A stretch of 64,000 nt of DNA. It comes from Sabethes cyaneus. Its lineage: Eukaryota; Arthropoda; Insecta; Diptera; Culicidae. The position numbers and the translations under genes are program-made. Numbering within the stretch: the stretch's first letter is position 1; each line of letters starts with the position of its first letter. Of this stretch, positions 46,102 to 56,362 are shown in pieces. The DNA is taken from the NCBI RefSeq assembly GCF_943734655.1, contig NC_071355.1:33815464-33879463 (forward strand). The letters are read 5' to 3'. The notes under the pieces were generated by a model that searched no databases, was not told the DNA's origin, and saw nothing but the letters and a program-made list of their open reading frames with translations.

Positions 46102-47269
46102 CATTGGCGAAGCTAGAGGGGGTGCCTGGGGTACCAGGACCCCTCCAGAATTCTGCAGGCCCCCTCCAGAAATTTTCCTCATTGGAATTGGAAACCGGGA
46201 AAAAACTCAATGTATATGTTCCCGCTGTGTAGATATTTTCTTTTTCACTAGGCATCGCAAAAGCGTAGTTGTCGTCGTCAGTAGCTTAGTAGCCACCCCG
46301 TCTCATGCTATTTCAAGCGTTCGTCTCCATTCAACTACATCTTGGGCCACTCGTCGCAAATATTCCACTCACAAACTGGTCGAGCCATCACGTTGAGCCT
46401 CCCTGTTCCTGATGGTGGTACAGTTGTTAAAGAGAACTATTTTCGTCGCACTGTAGCCTACTGACTTTCGCCAGATGACGATGGCAATCTCTCCAAACAG
46501 TGCTTGTAGCTCATGATTCATACGTCTCCGTTACACTCCGCTTTCAGTTTGTACTCCGCCAAATATCGTCCGCAGTACCATCCGCTCGAAAATAGCGTAT
46601 GCCTAGCGTTTTGCGAAGGGCTAAGAAGCCTAATTTCCCGCTTAAACGCGCAACTAGATCTTCTTACTAGTGTTGTTGTCCGTGTGCACCAGCAATCCCA
46701 AATACGCGAACCCATCTGCCATTTCTACTTCGTCGCCATCAACAGTTACCGTCCGCGAGAGGCACGCGTTTGTTTCTTTTGAGTATTTGGTCTTGGCGGC
46801 ATTTACGTTTAGAACACTTGTCCTAGATTCCGATTTCGTTGGATCACCCCTTCAAGTGCGATGTTGAACAGCATGCAAAATAAGCCGTCACCTTGCTCCA
46901 ACTTTCGCCGCGTCTCAAAGTAACTCGAAAGTATCCCCGAGATGCACAAGAAACACAACACTCTCTCCAATGTAGCTCTGCTCAGTTGCGTCAGTTTATT
47001 CGGAAAACCGTGTTTGTGCATCATCTGCCGTAGCTGGTCTCGATCGACTGTATCGTATGTTGCTTTGAAATCAATAAAGATATGATGCGCGGACTGGTTG
47101 TACTCCCGAGATATCTGGTAATTGCGCGGACCCTCATCAAGCCCGCTTGGTATTTTCCTACCAAACCTTGTGCTATCGGTGACAGCCAGAGTAAGAAGAT
47201 CATAATCAAAAATTTTTTGGAAGGCACCCCCTAGGCCCCCTCCAGGGAAAGTTCCTAGCTACGCCAATG
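46102..47269. mobile_element. hAT-like TIR element with 8-bp target duplication, nested
   Basis: ATCATTAT stands directly before (46094-46101) and after (47270-47277). The ends CATTGGCGAAGCTAG and, on the other strand, CATTGGCGTAGCTAGG are inverted near-copies, followed inward by G-rich stretches. An 8-bp duplication and ends starting CA fit the hAT superfamily (known feature); no hAT transposase is seen. The interior carries an RTE relic on the minus strand. Confidence 0.8.
46240..47228 (-). pseudogene. RTE-type LINE relic inside the hAT-like element
   Basis: Read on the minus strand with frame breaks: FKATYDTVDRDQLRQ (motif A, about 47070-47030), MMHKHGFPNKLTQLSRATLE, ETRRKLEQGDGLFCMLFNIA (motif B, about 46910-46850), LEGVIQRN, loss of YADD, then NAAKTKYSKETNA, SRTVTVDGDEVEMADGFAYL, GLLVHTDNNTSKKI, and a C-terminal part (RTIFGGVQTE, RRRMNHELQALFGEI, VEWRRTL). 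Stops and frameshifts throughout. The 16.9-kb fragment belongs to the same or a close family. Confidence 0.85.
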
Positions 47270-47651
47270 ATCATTATACATATTTTTAAAGGGTTCACAA
47301 TTTTTTATATGTAAATAAAATTACCTATTTTTTCAATGCAGACGTTACTTGAAAAGTTATTAAATCGAAATACTTCATGTTATGGGTAACATTTAGAATT
47401 AAACCACTCAAAAAGCTTAATTTCGATGGCAAAAAAGTTACATCCAAACGCAGAATCACTTCCAATTTTCAGTTTTTCTGTACTTTATCAAAATTTGAAA
47501 GTTCTAAATGATGATGGGAACGTTCAGAAATCATGAGATAGTAAGATGGTTGGAGGCCCATCAAAACATTTACGAATTTTAATGCTTAACTGGTAGAATC
47601 AACCACCTGTCCGTCTTACCTACCCTGTTCGTCTTACCCACAGTTCCCCTA

Positions 47652-48138
47652 CATAAAAATAAAGCTATATTCGTAGGAATTATTGCATTTAAAAAAATGG
47701 TTCGTTCATCATACGAATGTACGAAAGACCTCGCTATTTTTATCGCAATAATACCGACACCTATCGGAAAATAACGAAAATTCTTCGAAAACAAGCTGAT
47801 ATGAACGGGAATTGAAGTTGAGCCCGTTTGTCACATTTCCGTGCGAGCAGTCGACAACGCTACAAATCACAGAACCACGGCTACTGCATACCAAGCGGGA
47901 CATAATTACACTAGTCTATTTTCTCTTACATAAAATCTTCGCAATCGGTACTCGTCGATAACGATGCCAGATAATAACTGTGCACCAAATGGGTTTTGGG
48001 GTAAGATATGCTAACGAGTGTGCTCTACGAACCATTTGTAACAACAGATTTTGCGGTACGCAATAAGCTAACGAATGTTTTTGAATGGTATGAAATTATT
48101 TTTATTAGTTACGAATGTTTTTTCTAGAATAATATGAT
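47652..48138. other. AT-rich flank of the nested element; no gene
   Basis: Contains repeated ACGAATGT-type words (near 47715, 48075, 48110) like those left of the nest at 45440-45475. It may be the right part of one more AT-rich element enclosing the TA element; ends are not resolved. Confidence 0.35.
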
Positions 48139-48235
48139 AGTGTGGGATCGATGCACTAACCCTGTAATTGTCCTGTACTATAATGGCCGACGGCGAAGTC
48201 TATCGATAAAGAAAGGTCAAGTCTCAAAGTTGTTT
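48139..48235 (+). mobile_element. SINE family C body fragment
   Basis: GATCGATGCACTAACCCTGT, AATTGTCCTGTACTATAA, GGCGAAGTCTATCGATAAAG and GGTCAAGTCT match the family body. The head is missing. It could be the other half of the copy whose head ends at 45420, since both sides share TGCACTAA. Confidence 0.7.
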
Positions 48236-51200
48236 ATACTTAAGGATTTACTTTGCTTTGCTTTGCAGATTGGCAGAATTTCAGTACGCTAGAATGGCCG
48301 AATTTCGAGGAATTGTAAATATCTGGGAATGTGAGTGCAAACTAAGTTTGACACGTGTCACAAACTAAAAACTTGAATTGTCATTATTGAATAAATGATC
48401 AAACGAGTGTAGTTATCACGACAAGAAATAAAGAGTACATTCATTTGCAAAGGTGCTTGATTAGGCAATAAAAAACTTCAAAGTTTTTTTTTACCATTAG
48501 AGCTGTTCGTTTATCAATAGATGAATCGCCAAATTATCCTTGTGCTCGCACTGCATTGAAAATCTATAGCATCAAAGCGTCACCTGCCGGGACAAATACA
48601 AATCCTGATAGTGACGCGTCCCGACTCGGTCCAATACGGCAATGTTGCAGTTCCTGCAACTGGTCTATCCTGTCCTATGCTGCAACACGACACGACAGAT
48701 GGAAATCAATCACCCGTATCGGTTGTATCCAGCTTAGTTTCGGATATTTTTTTGTTGTACTCTCATCTCCCCATACATGCTGTTTAGCACCGACAAATCC
48801 GGCATAGCGAAATACATTTCGGACCCGTTTCCGATGATTAAGCCGATCATGAAATAACAAAAACACACAAATAAAGTTTGATCTCCCTGTTTGAAAACTG
48901 TCAACCTTTTACGACCTGCAACATATTCCTATAGTCCAGGCAATAAACTCCCGTCAATCATACAGAAAGAAAAAGGCGTAGGTATTTAAAAAGCGTGAAA
49001 TAAAAAATCAAAAAACCTGCAAACGAAGAAAAATTGATTTCACAGGACAGGGAGGCTTCACTTCACAGCAGCCGTGTTTGCACGTTCTGCAAAATAGCAA
49101 AATCGCCCCGGTTGCAAAAACCACCGGGCGTCCGCTCGAAGAATCCTGCCATGCCAGTCAGTCGGTGAGGCAAATGGACCGTTTCTTACGGTTTATGTGA
49201 GTGTGTGTGTGCGAGTGTGTGAGTGTGTGGCACGCGGAAGAAAAGCGTGACAAATGTTGCCTTGAGCCTCGGGCGTCCTATCAAACAGCAAAACCAGCAA
49301 CAGCGATTTATATTCATACGGCAAGCGATGTCATAAATCATTATCATTTTACCCTTATTTATTTTTGGTTTTTGCTTTCCGTTTCACTTCCCGGTCATAC
49401 CTACGGTCGGACGAGCACACGGACGCGACGGACGGACGGAATCTTGAGCAAGCTTTGGCAGGAGCAGGAGCGCTTTCGTTCGGATGAATACACGCGTCCA
49501 CTTAGTTTCGGTTTCATGTGTGATCCGTGTCGTGTATTGTGCAAAAATTTCACTGCCTTTTCTTTCGAAGGTGCCATTCGACTTTTGCCATACAAACGGA
49601 AATGCTTTTGCAATCGATCGATATTCCGAAACACGATTGCGGTTGACATTCGTTAGGTTCAACAAAAAAGGAAATGAATTCTTGAGACCATAGCTCACAT
49701 GGGTGGATAAGTTAAATAGCGTCTTTTCTGCCATATGGGCGGATTATTCTCATTATTTTTTACAGTGCGATAATGCTTTGAATGCCTTCGCTTTCATGTG
49801 TATTTAAAAGAGGCAGCTTTTATGAAGACATTGGCCTGATAAAAGGGCTTTTGTTGGGGTTTCCTTTTTCTATTTCTATTAGAATGACAATAAATTCTAA
49901 TCTTGTGATTAGTTATACTCTGAATCTGAACTACAAAGAAACGAAGATATCTGAAAGTAATTTATAGATCTACTGTTTATAATCACTTTCAATTTGTTTC
50001 AAGTCTGTCGTAGCTCGTAGGTTAATAGTTTCAAACTGCTAGTAAACAAATATCAATTAAAACGAATGACTTATTGAATGCAAAATTATCAGTACCTATT
50101 CATATTTAAATAATAAATCTCAATCAATTCATGAACAATCCGCCTAACGAGTACACTAATAGTGATTGTTATGAAAGATAGTTTATGCTTCCGATCGCAA
50201 GCCACTTCGACCACTCGATCTTAATGGTTTTGTCGCAATACCGAATTCTTCTGCTAATACGACAAAACATAGCTTTTTCGTTAATGCCATGAGAGTGCTT
50301 CCGGAAAAAGACATCGAAATGTGTGTGCGGGAGGGAGACAGCAGCAGCAGTCCCAACCGCTCCGTACCGTTTCCGGTTCGGTTTCATCCGGCGGATCTAT
50401 CCAATCTAACAACGTTTACAAATACACACACACACACACCCTCTCGGGTGAAGTCCTGATGATGTCAAGAAGAAGTGTTTGGTTTGCTATTTCATTTCGG
50501 GGTTGACAACAAGAGAGACGGGCGATGCCGGACCAACACAGCCGGACCGGAAGAGCAAAATTAACCTTTCGACTGACTGGTAGCCGAACCGGTTGAAGGA
50601 TGTTTACCGGAAAGAAGACCAAAATGGGGCGAGAAAACGATCTGTGTGGCTTGTGGAAAAACTTCCCCACAAATTTGTTTACTAGACTCTCATAGGCCAC
50701 TTGGGTGCGGTAGGTCACAAACGATGGATGGATGGATGGGACTTTCTGTAAATTCTTATCGACGCAAAATATTGGCAGTTTTATACATTGAAACTTGTAC
50801 AAGCTTTTTGGGATGTATTTATTTTGGAAAAGTGGTTTGTCGGGTTTCGATGACCGACCCTCCCCCCTCGAAACTGCAACTGAACAGGGTTTATCTTCTC
50901 GATGTAAGTGTCATGGCCAAAAGACTATGTTTTTCTAAGCTGTTTGTTCTAGTTTTGTATGCTGGTGATTGAGTCTATGTGAAAACGAGAGTTGGATCAC
51001 AACGATCACCCGGTCTTCCATTCTTATTTGCTACGCATTCGAGAGATGATGAGTTTTGAACCTCGCTAAATGGATTTTTCTTGAGTATATAAAATGAATA
51101 ATAATATAAGTACGAATAAGCAAGTAAGCATGACTAATATAAACATGAAAAACTAACGGATGAGAGATCAGTTGCACTAGTTTTTGTTATCTTTACATAT

Positions 51201-51485
51201 TTCTGAGAAAATGTTTTGCGTTGTTTTAGTTCTGCGCTATTTGTTATTGTCTTATTGCTTCTGTGACTTAATGTTCTTCATTTTTAGATATTTTTGCCAT
51301 TTTGCGTCACTTCGACTTCTCTCTTTTCGTTTTACTATTTTCTCGGCACCAAATTTTGGATTTTTACTTTCTGGCCGAAAACGAACAACCTGGCAAAATT
51401 TGGTTCAAATCCGTGAAGGTCGATTACACGTTTGAACTTTTTCTCGGTCACTTGACGTAGAATGACCCATAATTAGATTGTAAAT
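48236..51485. other. No gene recognised
   Basis: Largely unique DNA. Open frames up to about 151 codons (49201-49656 plus, with an opposing 116-codon frame) lack recognisable domains. Small (GTGT)n and (CACA)n runs occur near 49200 and 50427, and (GGAT)4-like at 50724. A T-rich stretch at about 51175-51350 resembles the pyrimidine tracts. Confidence 0.4.
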
Positions 51486-51707
51486 GGTCGGTGTTAAGTC
51501 AGACCGAACCAAGTGACAAAAATCTGATTCGAGAAAAACGAAGTCAAAGTTTGCTGCTGCTGATTTCATATCTCTGCCTGTTTGCAACTGAACTCTGCTG
51601 TTTGATCTGATTAGAGTAAAATAGCTTACGAGATTCTTAATCGTTTGCTGTCATTAACTTATTTTTTAAAATTTTGCGACTTGGTCCGGTCTGATTTAAC
51701 ACCGACC
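51486..51707. mobile_element. MITE family B, copy 2 (4-bp target duplication AAAT)
   Basis: Ends GGTCGGTGTTAAGTCAGACC and GGTCTGATTTAACACCGACC are inverted near-copies, bounded by AAAT (51482-51485 and 51708-51711). The element is the inverse-orientation relative of 17023-17270. Non-coding. Confidence 0.85.
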
Positions 51708-51960
51708 AAATAAGAGTTACGTACTGATATGTATCCAACAAAATCGTATTCGACGCGCAAAAGCCGTTTATTCATACCATTTTGGAGGCGATATACGCAC
51801 CGAGGCCTAATTTTGAGCGATACACTTAAATACGATAAGCTCCGATTAAGCGCTACCAGCTACATACAGCTATACAACTTTGTGCTGAAAATCGTATGTT
51901 TGTCAGCTACTAGCATTAGAAACGATTGTGCGAGCTTAGGTTTTATTTGAAGTTCCGAAT

Positions 51961-52730
51961 TTGATATACGAGTTGGTGCTGGCTGGGCTACTGACGATGA
52001 CGATACTGTACCTTGTGATTTTCTGTTCATTGATTTGCCTGTCTTTCTCCTAAGTAGCGTCCTTAAGACTTTTTGTCGTGTTGCATTCTGTCCTTTTGTG
52101 TTTTTGTTATAGTTTTGCTTCCTTGTCTTTTTAACTTATTTGTCTTTTTTAATAGTAACGTTTGTTTTATGTCCTGGTTAGTTTTCTTTTCTTTCTTGCT
52201 TATTGCATTTCTCATGCATATTCTGATTTGCTTCTACTTTTGGGTATTCTATTTTATATATGTTTGTTTCTCAGCCTTTTTACTTTTATGCTTTTCTGAC
52301 TCTCTGCCTTGCAGTGTTTCTGAGTTTCTGGCTTCCTACATTACTATCGCCTTGTTTTTATGTTCTTTTTGATTTTTTTCTTTTCGTTGACCTCTCCGTA
52401 TTTCAGCATCTGTGCGTTAATTTACTTTTTTGTTTGTACTGTTTTTGTTTTCTCTTTGTCTCATCGGTTACTTTTTTTCTTTTTTTCTACCTTTCTATCC
52501 TTTTGTGTTTCTGCCTTTTTGTCTTTTCATTTTCAATTTTCCATTTGCTATTTCCTATTTTTCAATCTTTTATGTTCAGTTTTCTGTTTTCCGTCTTCTG
52601 CTTTCTATTTTTCTTACTATATATTTTGTGTTTCCCATTAGTCATTCTGTTATTCTTCTTCTTCCTATCGCCTTTCTTCCTATGTTTTAGTTTTGAGAAA
52701 TACCGTCTTTGTGCCTTGCAGTCTTATTTT
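51961..52730. repeat. Pyrimidine tract with conserved terminus (purine on minus)
   Basis: The left end (51961-51987) is the reverse complement of CCCAGC plus AGCACCAACTCGTATATCA, as at 44064-44089. T/C-rich sequence then runs to the 3' end of the LOA copy. 52265-52440 is homologous to 56008-56200 on the same strand (shared TTTTTACTTTTATGCTTTTC, CCTCTCCGTATTTCAGCAT). Words TTTTCTG and TTTTCCG occur near 52580-52600. Open frames are compositional. Confidence 0.75.
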
Positions 52731-52807
52731 TTTCCATGTTGGGTATTTTTATCACTGCGACCATTTGTTTGATCTATTGTGATATATTCCCCGTTTTATT
52801 ATAGTTG

Positions 52808-54590
52808 TCAAGATGACGCACCACTAGCAGAAGTGATTGTCGTTGTTTGACTAATAGCATTTGTCCAGCCCGGTGATGCACTTCGGATGAAGTACACTAC
52901 TGCGCTGGGAGTTGTTCTCCAAATATCAGAGGGTTCTAACAGCCCTCTTTCGAAGAACCTTAATCTTTTATTGAGAATTGCCGGACATCGGCATAACATG
53001 TGTTCCGAGTCTTCTTTTTCTATGCCGCAGAAGCGACATATATCATCATGAAGTTTTCCAATTAGCTTCAGATGATAGCGGCTCGGACAATGTCCTGTTA
53101 TAAGACCAGTATAAATGCTTAGATCTTTCTTCGAAAGCTCCAGTATTTTGCGAGTAATTGAAACATTTGGAGAGATGAAACGTTTCGACTGCCTAGCATT
53201 GAAAGTGTTACTCCAATTTGATTCCACTTTCGTACATTCCCATGCTTTTAGCTCCATTTTTAAAGCAGAAGCAGATAAGCAACAGAAGGGCTCAGGTCCT
53301 ACAAATTGATGAGATGATCCGAGTCTTGCTAGTGCATCAGCTCTTTCATTTCCATCAATTCCACAGTGACCTGGGACCCAGTACAAGTTGACTTGGTTAC
53401 GACGAGACAATTTTTGGAGTGATTGAATACATTCCCAGACAAGTTTTGATGTGCATGTCGCCGACTTTAGAGCGTTTAGAGCTGCTTGGCTGTCGGACAT
53501 GATGCATATATTTGAATGTTTATAGTTCCTGCGCAAGCACACAGTCGTACATTCTAGAATTGCTTGTATTTCAGCTTGGAATACAGTTGGCCATCTGCCC
53601 ATAGAAATTGACATGTCTATTCCTGGGCCAGTGACTCCTGCTCCCACTTGATTGTTCATTTTTGAACCATCTGTATAGAAAACTGTCGAGCCTGGACGAA
53701 TATCGGGACCACCATCTTCCCAGGAAGCACGTCTAGGCTCAAATACACGAAATATTCGGTTGAAGTTGTATTTTTTCTCCATCCAATCTTCATTACTGGT
53801 TACAAGAGGATTTATACTAATAGTTCTTAGAATACTGAGATGACCTGTTAAGTCCCCTTCAAAAAGGTTCTTTGATCTTTTGATCCTCAGAGCACTTTTT
53901 TCAGCTTCTAATTGTATAAACTGATGCAATGGAAGTATATAGAGTAAAGCATCCAATGCCTTCGAAGGTGTACTTCTCATTGCACCTATTATTGAGAGAG
54001 TGGCTAGCCTTTGAAGTTTTTCCAGCTTTGTTTGGGTAGTTTTCTCTTTCGTTTTTGGCCACCAGACCAACGAAGCATAGGTAATCCTGGGTCTGACAAT
54101 GGCCGAATAGATCCAATGGATCATCTTCGGTTTCAGTCCCCATTGCTTACCAAACGTTCTTTTACATATCCATAGAGCATTTGTTGCTTTGTTTACTGCT
54201 TGCTCTAAATGTGTGTTCCAATTGAGTTTTCTGTCAAGAAATCCTCCAAGATATTTAACAGTGTCTGAAAGTTTTAAAAGTGTTCCTTTCAATCTGATGT
54301 TATTTAATGTAAATTTTTTCCTTCTCGTAAATGGTATGATAGTAGTTTTATTGGCATTTATGCTTAGACCCTGCCTATCACACCATGATGAAATCAAATT
54401 TAAAGCCATTTGCATTCGGTCAGCGATAATAGAATCAAATTTTCCTCGAACAATTATGACTATATCATCTGCGAAGCCAATTATTTCAAAGCCTAGCGCC
54501 GTCAACTTTTGAAGAAGATCATCAACTATTAAAGACCACAGTAGAGGTGATATTACGCCTCCTTGTGGGCAACCTTTTACTGCTAATGCT
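52808..54590 (-). pseudogene. LOA LINE ORF2, RT C-terminal half, RNase H and zinc finger
   Basis: This frame includes KGCPQGGVISPLLWSL (RT motif B, about 54570-54525) and GFADDIVIIV (motif C, about 54480), then the thumb (VKYLGGFLDRKLNWNTHL, ARPRITYASLVWW-like region). A complete RNase H domain follows: FYTDGSKM, VFQAEIQAIL, IMSDSQAALNAL, WVPGHCGIDGNERADALA, holding the Asp-Glu-Asp and His/Asp residues. Near the C-terminus CRFCGIEKEDSEHMLCRC is a Cys/His zinc motif. The frame is open over about 590 codons, so this copy is young, but it has no own start because it is the 3' part of a frameshifted ORF. If the frame were intact it would act in target-primed reverse transcription. Confidence 0.92.
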
Positions 54591-55700
54591 TATAGATGAG
54601 CTTCCAAGGCTTGCTGATATCTCCCTTTTTGATAACATTTCGCTAATCCAGTCGATAATGGATATATCGAAACCACGTTTCGTCATAGCCGTAATCATTG
54701 AATTATGAGATGAATTATCAAATGCGCCTTCTATGTCAAGGAAGACACCTAGTGAAATTTCTTTCGCTTCAAAAGACTTTTCTAGTTTTTTTACAACAGT
54801 TTGTACTGCTGTTATTGAAGATTTGCCTTCTTGATATGCGAATTGATATTCGCTCAAAGGATCTTTGGCTAAATATGATGATTTTATATGCTCATCAATT
54901 ATTTTTTCCATTGTTTTTAACACAACGGACGATAAGCTTATCGGCCTGAAGGATTTTGGTGAAGTCTTATCCTTCTTATTAGCCTTCGGAATGAACGTGA
55001 CCCGTACTTGTCGCCATACTGCTGGTATATGACCTAGTATCAGGCTTGATTGAAAAAGGTTTGTTAGAATAGGTGTTAAAAACGCCTTGCCCTTCTGTAG
55101 TAGTACAGGAAAAATTCCATCCCTACCCGGTGATTTGAAGGGTTCAAAAGTGTCAATCGCCCATTCAACCTTGCTTCTTGTAAAAATTTTTTTGACCAAA
55201 GTACAAGAACTCCTATCTAACCCAGTCATTGCATTCGCTATTTCGTGAATGTCTGTCCTGGCTTCAAGATTTACAGTTCCCAATGCTGGTGCACTTCCGC
55301 ATGTATTAATGATTGAACAGGGAAAATGTGTTCTCATCATTAATTCTAATGTTTCCTTAGTTGAGTTAGTAAAAGAGCCGTCCCTTTTTTCCAATGTACC
55401 TAACCCATTAGAATGATCTTTAGCGAGGATTTTCTGCAATCTAGCGGTTGCTGGAGTATTTTCGATGTTTTCACATGTGTGCCTCCAGTGAATCCTCTTT
55501 GATCTTCGTATTTCCCTATTATAGGCATTGAGAGTTTGTTTATACTCCTCCCACTGTTGTTTTCGTTTAGCCCGGTTAAATAATTTCCGAGTTTTCTTCC
55601 TAAATTTCTCCAAAGTTTTGTTCCCCCAAGGTATATCTCTATTCGTAGAGCGTTCCTTTGAGTTGTAGTTTTGAGTTGTCCTCAAGTTCTTTACATGTCC
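54522..55700 (-). pseudogene. LOA LINE ORF2, pre-RT linker and RT N-terminal half
   Basis: The frame reads RDIPWGNKTLEKFRKKTRKL, RLQKILAKDHSNGLGTLEKR, DGSFT, FKSPGRDGIFPVLLQKGKAF, VRVTFIPKANKKDK, SFRPISLSSVVLKTMEKI (finger blocks), AYQEGKSSITAV and VFLDIEGAFDNSSHNSMITA (motif A with the first catalytic Asp), then SSSISISSKRLP, where the frame slips. The homologous frame resumes as KGCPQGG, which indicates a single-base deletion near 54580. It overlaps the downstream frame by about 70 bases. Confidence 0.92.
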
Positions 55701-55777
55701 TTGAGCAGCCTTTCAAATTCTTGACTTGACCTTCAGTTTCAAATTATACTGATCCCAGTTTGTTTTCCTGGGGTCTC

Positions 55778-55996
55778 TTATAATTTCCTGAAGTTGCTGA
55801 TTATAGCTTCATAATCAAATATGATTTGCTTGTGATCGGACAAGGATTCTTCATTCGATACGTGCCAAATTTCAGTCTTGCCGTGGGTTGTTGGAACCTC
55901 CACTATTATTGCTGTGAGATCTTTTGTAATCAATTCTGTAATTGGAAAACTTTTTATGTTTTCACTTACCAAAATGGCAGCTCTTGGCTCCCTCAC
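55778..55996 (-). pseudogene. LOA LINE endonuclease remnant with internal deletion
   Basis: RAAILVSENIKSFPITELIT, KDLTAIIVEVPTTHGKTE (start of the AP endonuclease) is joined directly to IWHVSNEESLSDHKQIIFDY, the end of the domain with the conserved SDH. About 120 residues holding the central catalytic blocks are missing. Copy B at 26.6 kb retains part of that region (VIGCDANTHHTLW), so the deletion is specific to this copy. Confidence 0.88.
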
Positions 55997-56004
55997 TGGC
56001 GGAG

Positions 56005-56362
56005 TTCTCAGTCTTTTTACTTTTATGCTTTTCAGTCTCTATGCATTGCAGTGTTTCTATGTTTCTGTCTTCCTACATTTCTATCGCCTTGTTTTTGTAT
56101 GTTTTACTTTCTATGTTTCTTCTTATATCCTCCTTCTGCTTGATTTTTTTTCTATTCGTTTACCTCTCCGTATTTCAGCATGTCTGTGAGACAATTTACT
56201 TTTCTGTATTACGATCTTTCAGTTAATTTCTCTTCATGCCTCTTCGTTAGAGTCAGACTTTCTATCCGTTTGTGTTGCCTTCCTGTCTTTCCGTTTCCAA
56301 TTTTCCATTTCCTGTTGTTTACAATTTTTTATGTTGAGTTTTCTGTTTTCTGTTTTCCAGTC
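56005..56362. repeat. Pyrimidine tract, 5' side of the LOA insertion
   Basis: T/C-rich; 56008-56200 is homologous to 52265-52440. At the far end it contains GTTTTCTGTTTTCTGTTTTC (56337-56358), a short run of the same heptamer that forms the 41-kb array. Probably one tract with 51961-52730 before the LOA insertion. Confidence 0.75.

Larger units (their letters stand above)
45528..47649. mobile_element. TA-flanked DNA element with 24-bp perfect TIRs
   Basis: The left end begins GGGGAACTGTGGGTAAGACG (24 bases to 45551). The exact reverse complement ends the element (47626-47649), with TA on each side (45526-45527, 47650-47651). Subterminal GGGTAAGATGGACAG-like copies occur inside (near 45740-45755), and ACCATCTTACCCACACT occurs near 46055. 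Without the nested insertion at 46102-47269 it is about 0.95 kb. No transposase of its own; a large MITE. Confidence 0.85.
52735..56000 (-). mobile_element. LOA/Lian-clade LINE, copy A (5' truncated)
   Basis: A 3.3-kb copy reading right to left: remnant endonuclease, RT, RNase H, zinc finger, and a 3' UTR of about 70 nt ending in an A-rich tail (GGAAAAAAAT). The RT motif FLDIEGAF and the RNase H after RT fit the LOA/Lian group known from mosquitoes. The 5' end is cut inside the endonuclease, the usual LINE truncation. It lies within a purine tract; AAGACTG occurs at both borders (about 52725 and 56012) as a possible 7-bp target duplication. One frameshift near 54580 and an endonuclease deletion make it non-autonomous. 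Confidence 0.9.

Noticed and set aside
49201..49734. Opposing frames of 151 (plus) and 116 (minus) codons
   Set aside because: Neither shows a recognisable motif; the plus frame begins in a GTGT run.
51961..52730. Purine tract as the natural 3' tail of the LOA LINE
   Set aside because: The related SINE tail ends in a short A-run followed at once by a target duplication, and tract sequence lies on both sides of the LOA copy, so the LOA probably inserted into the tract.
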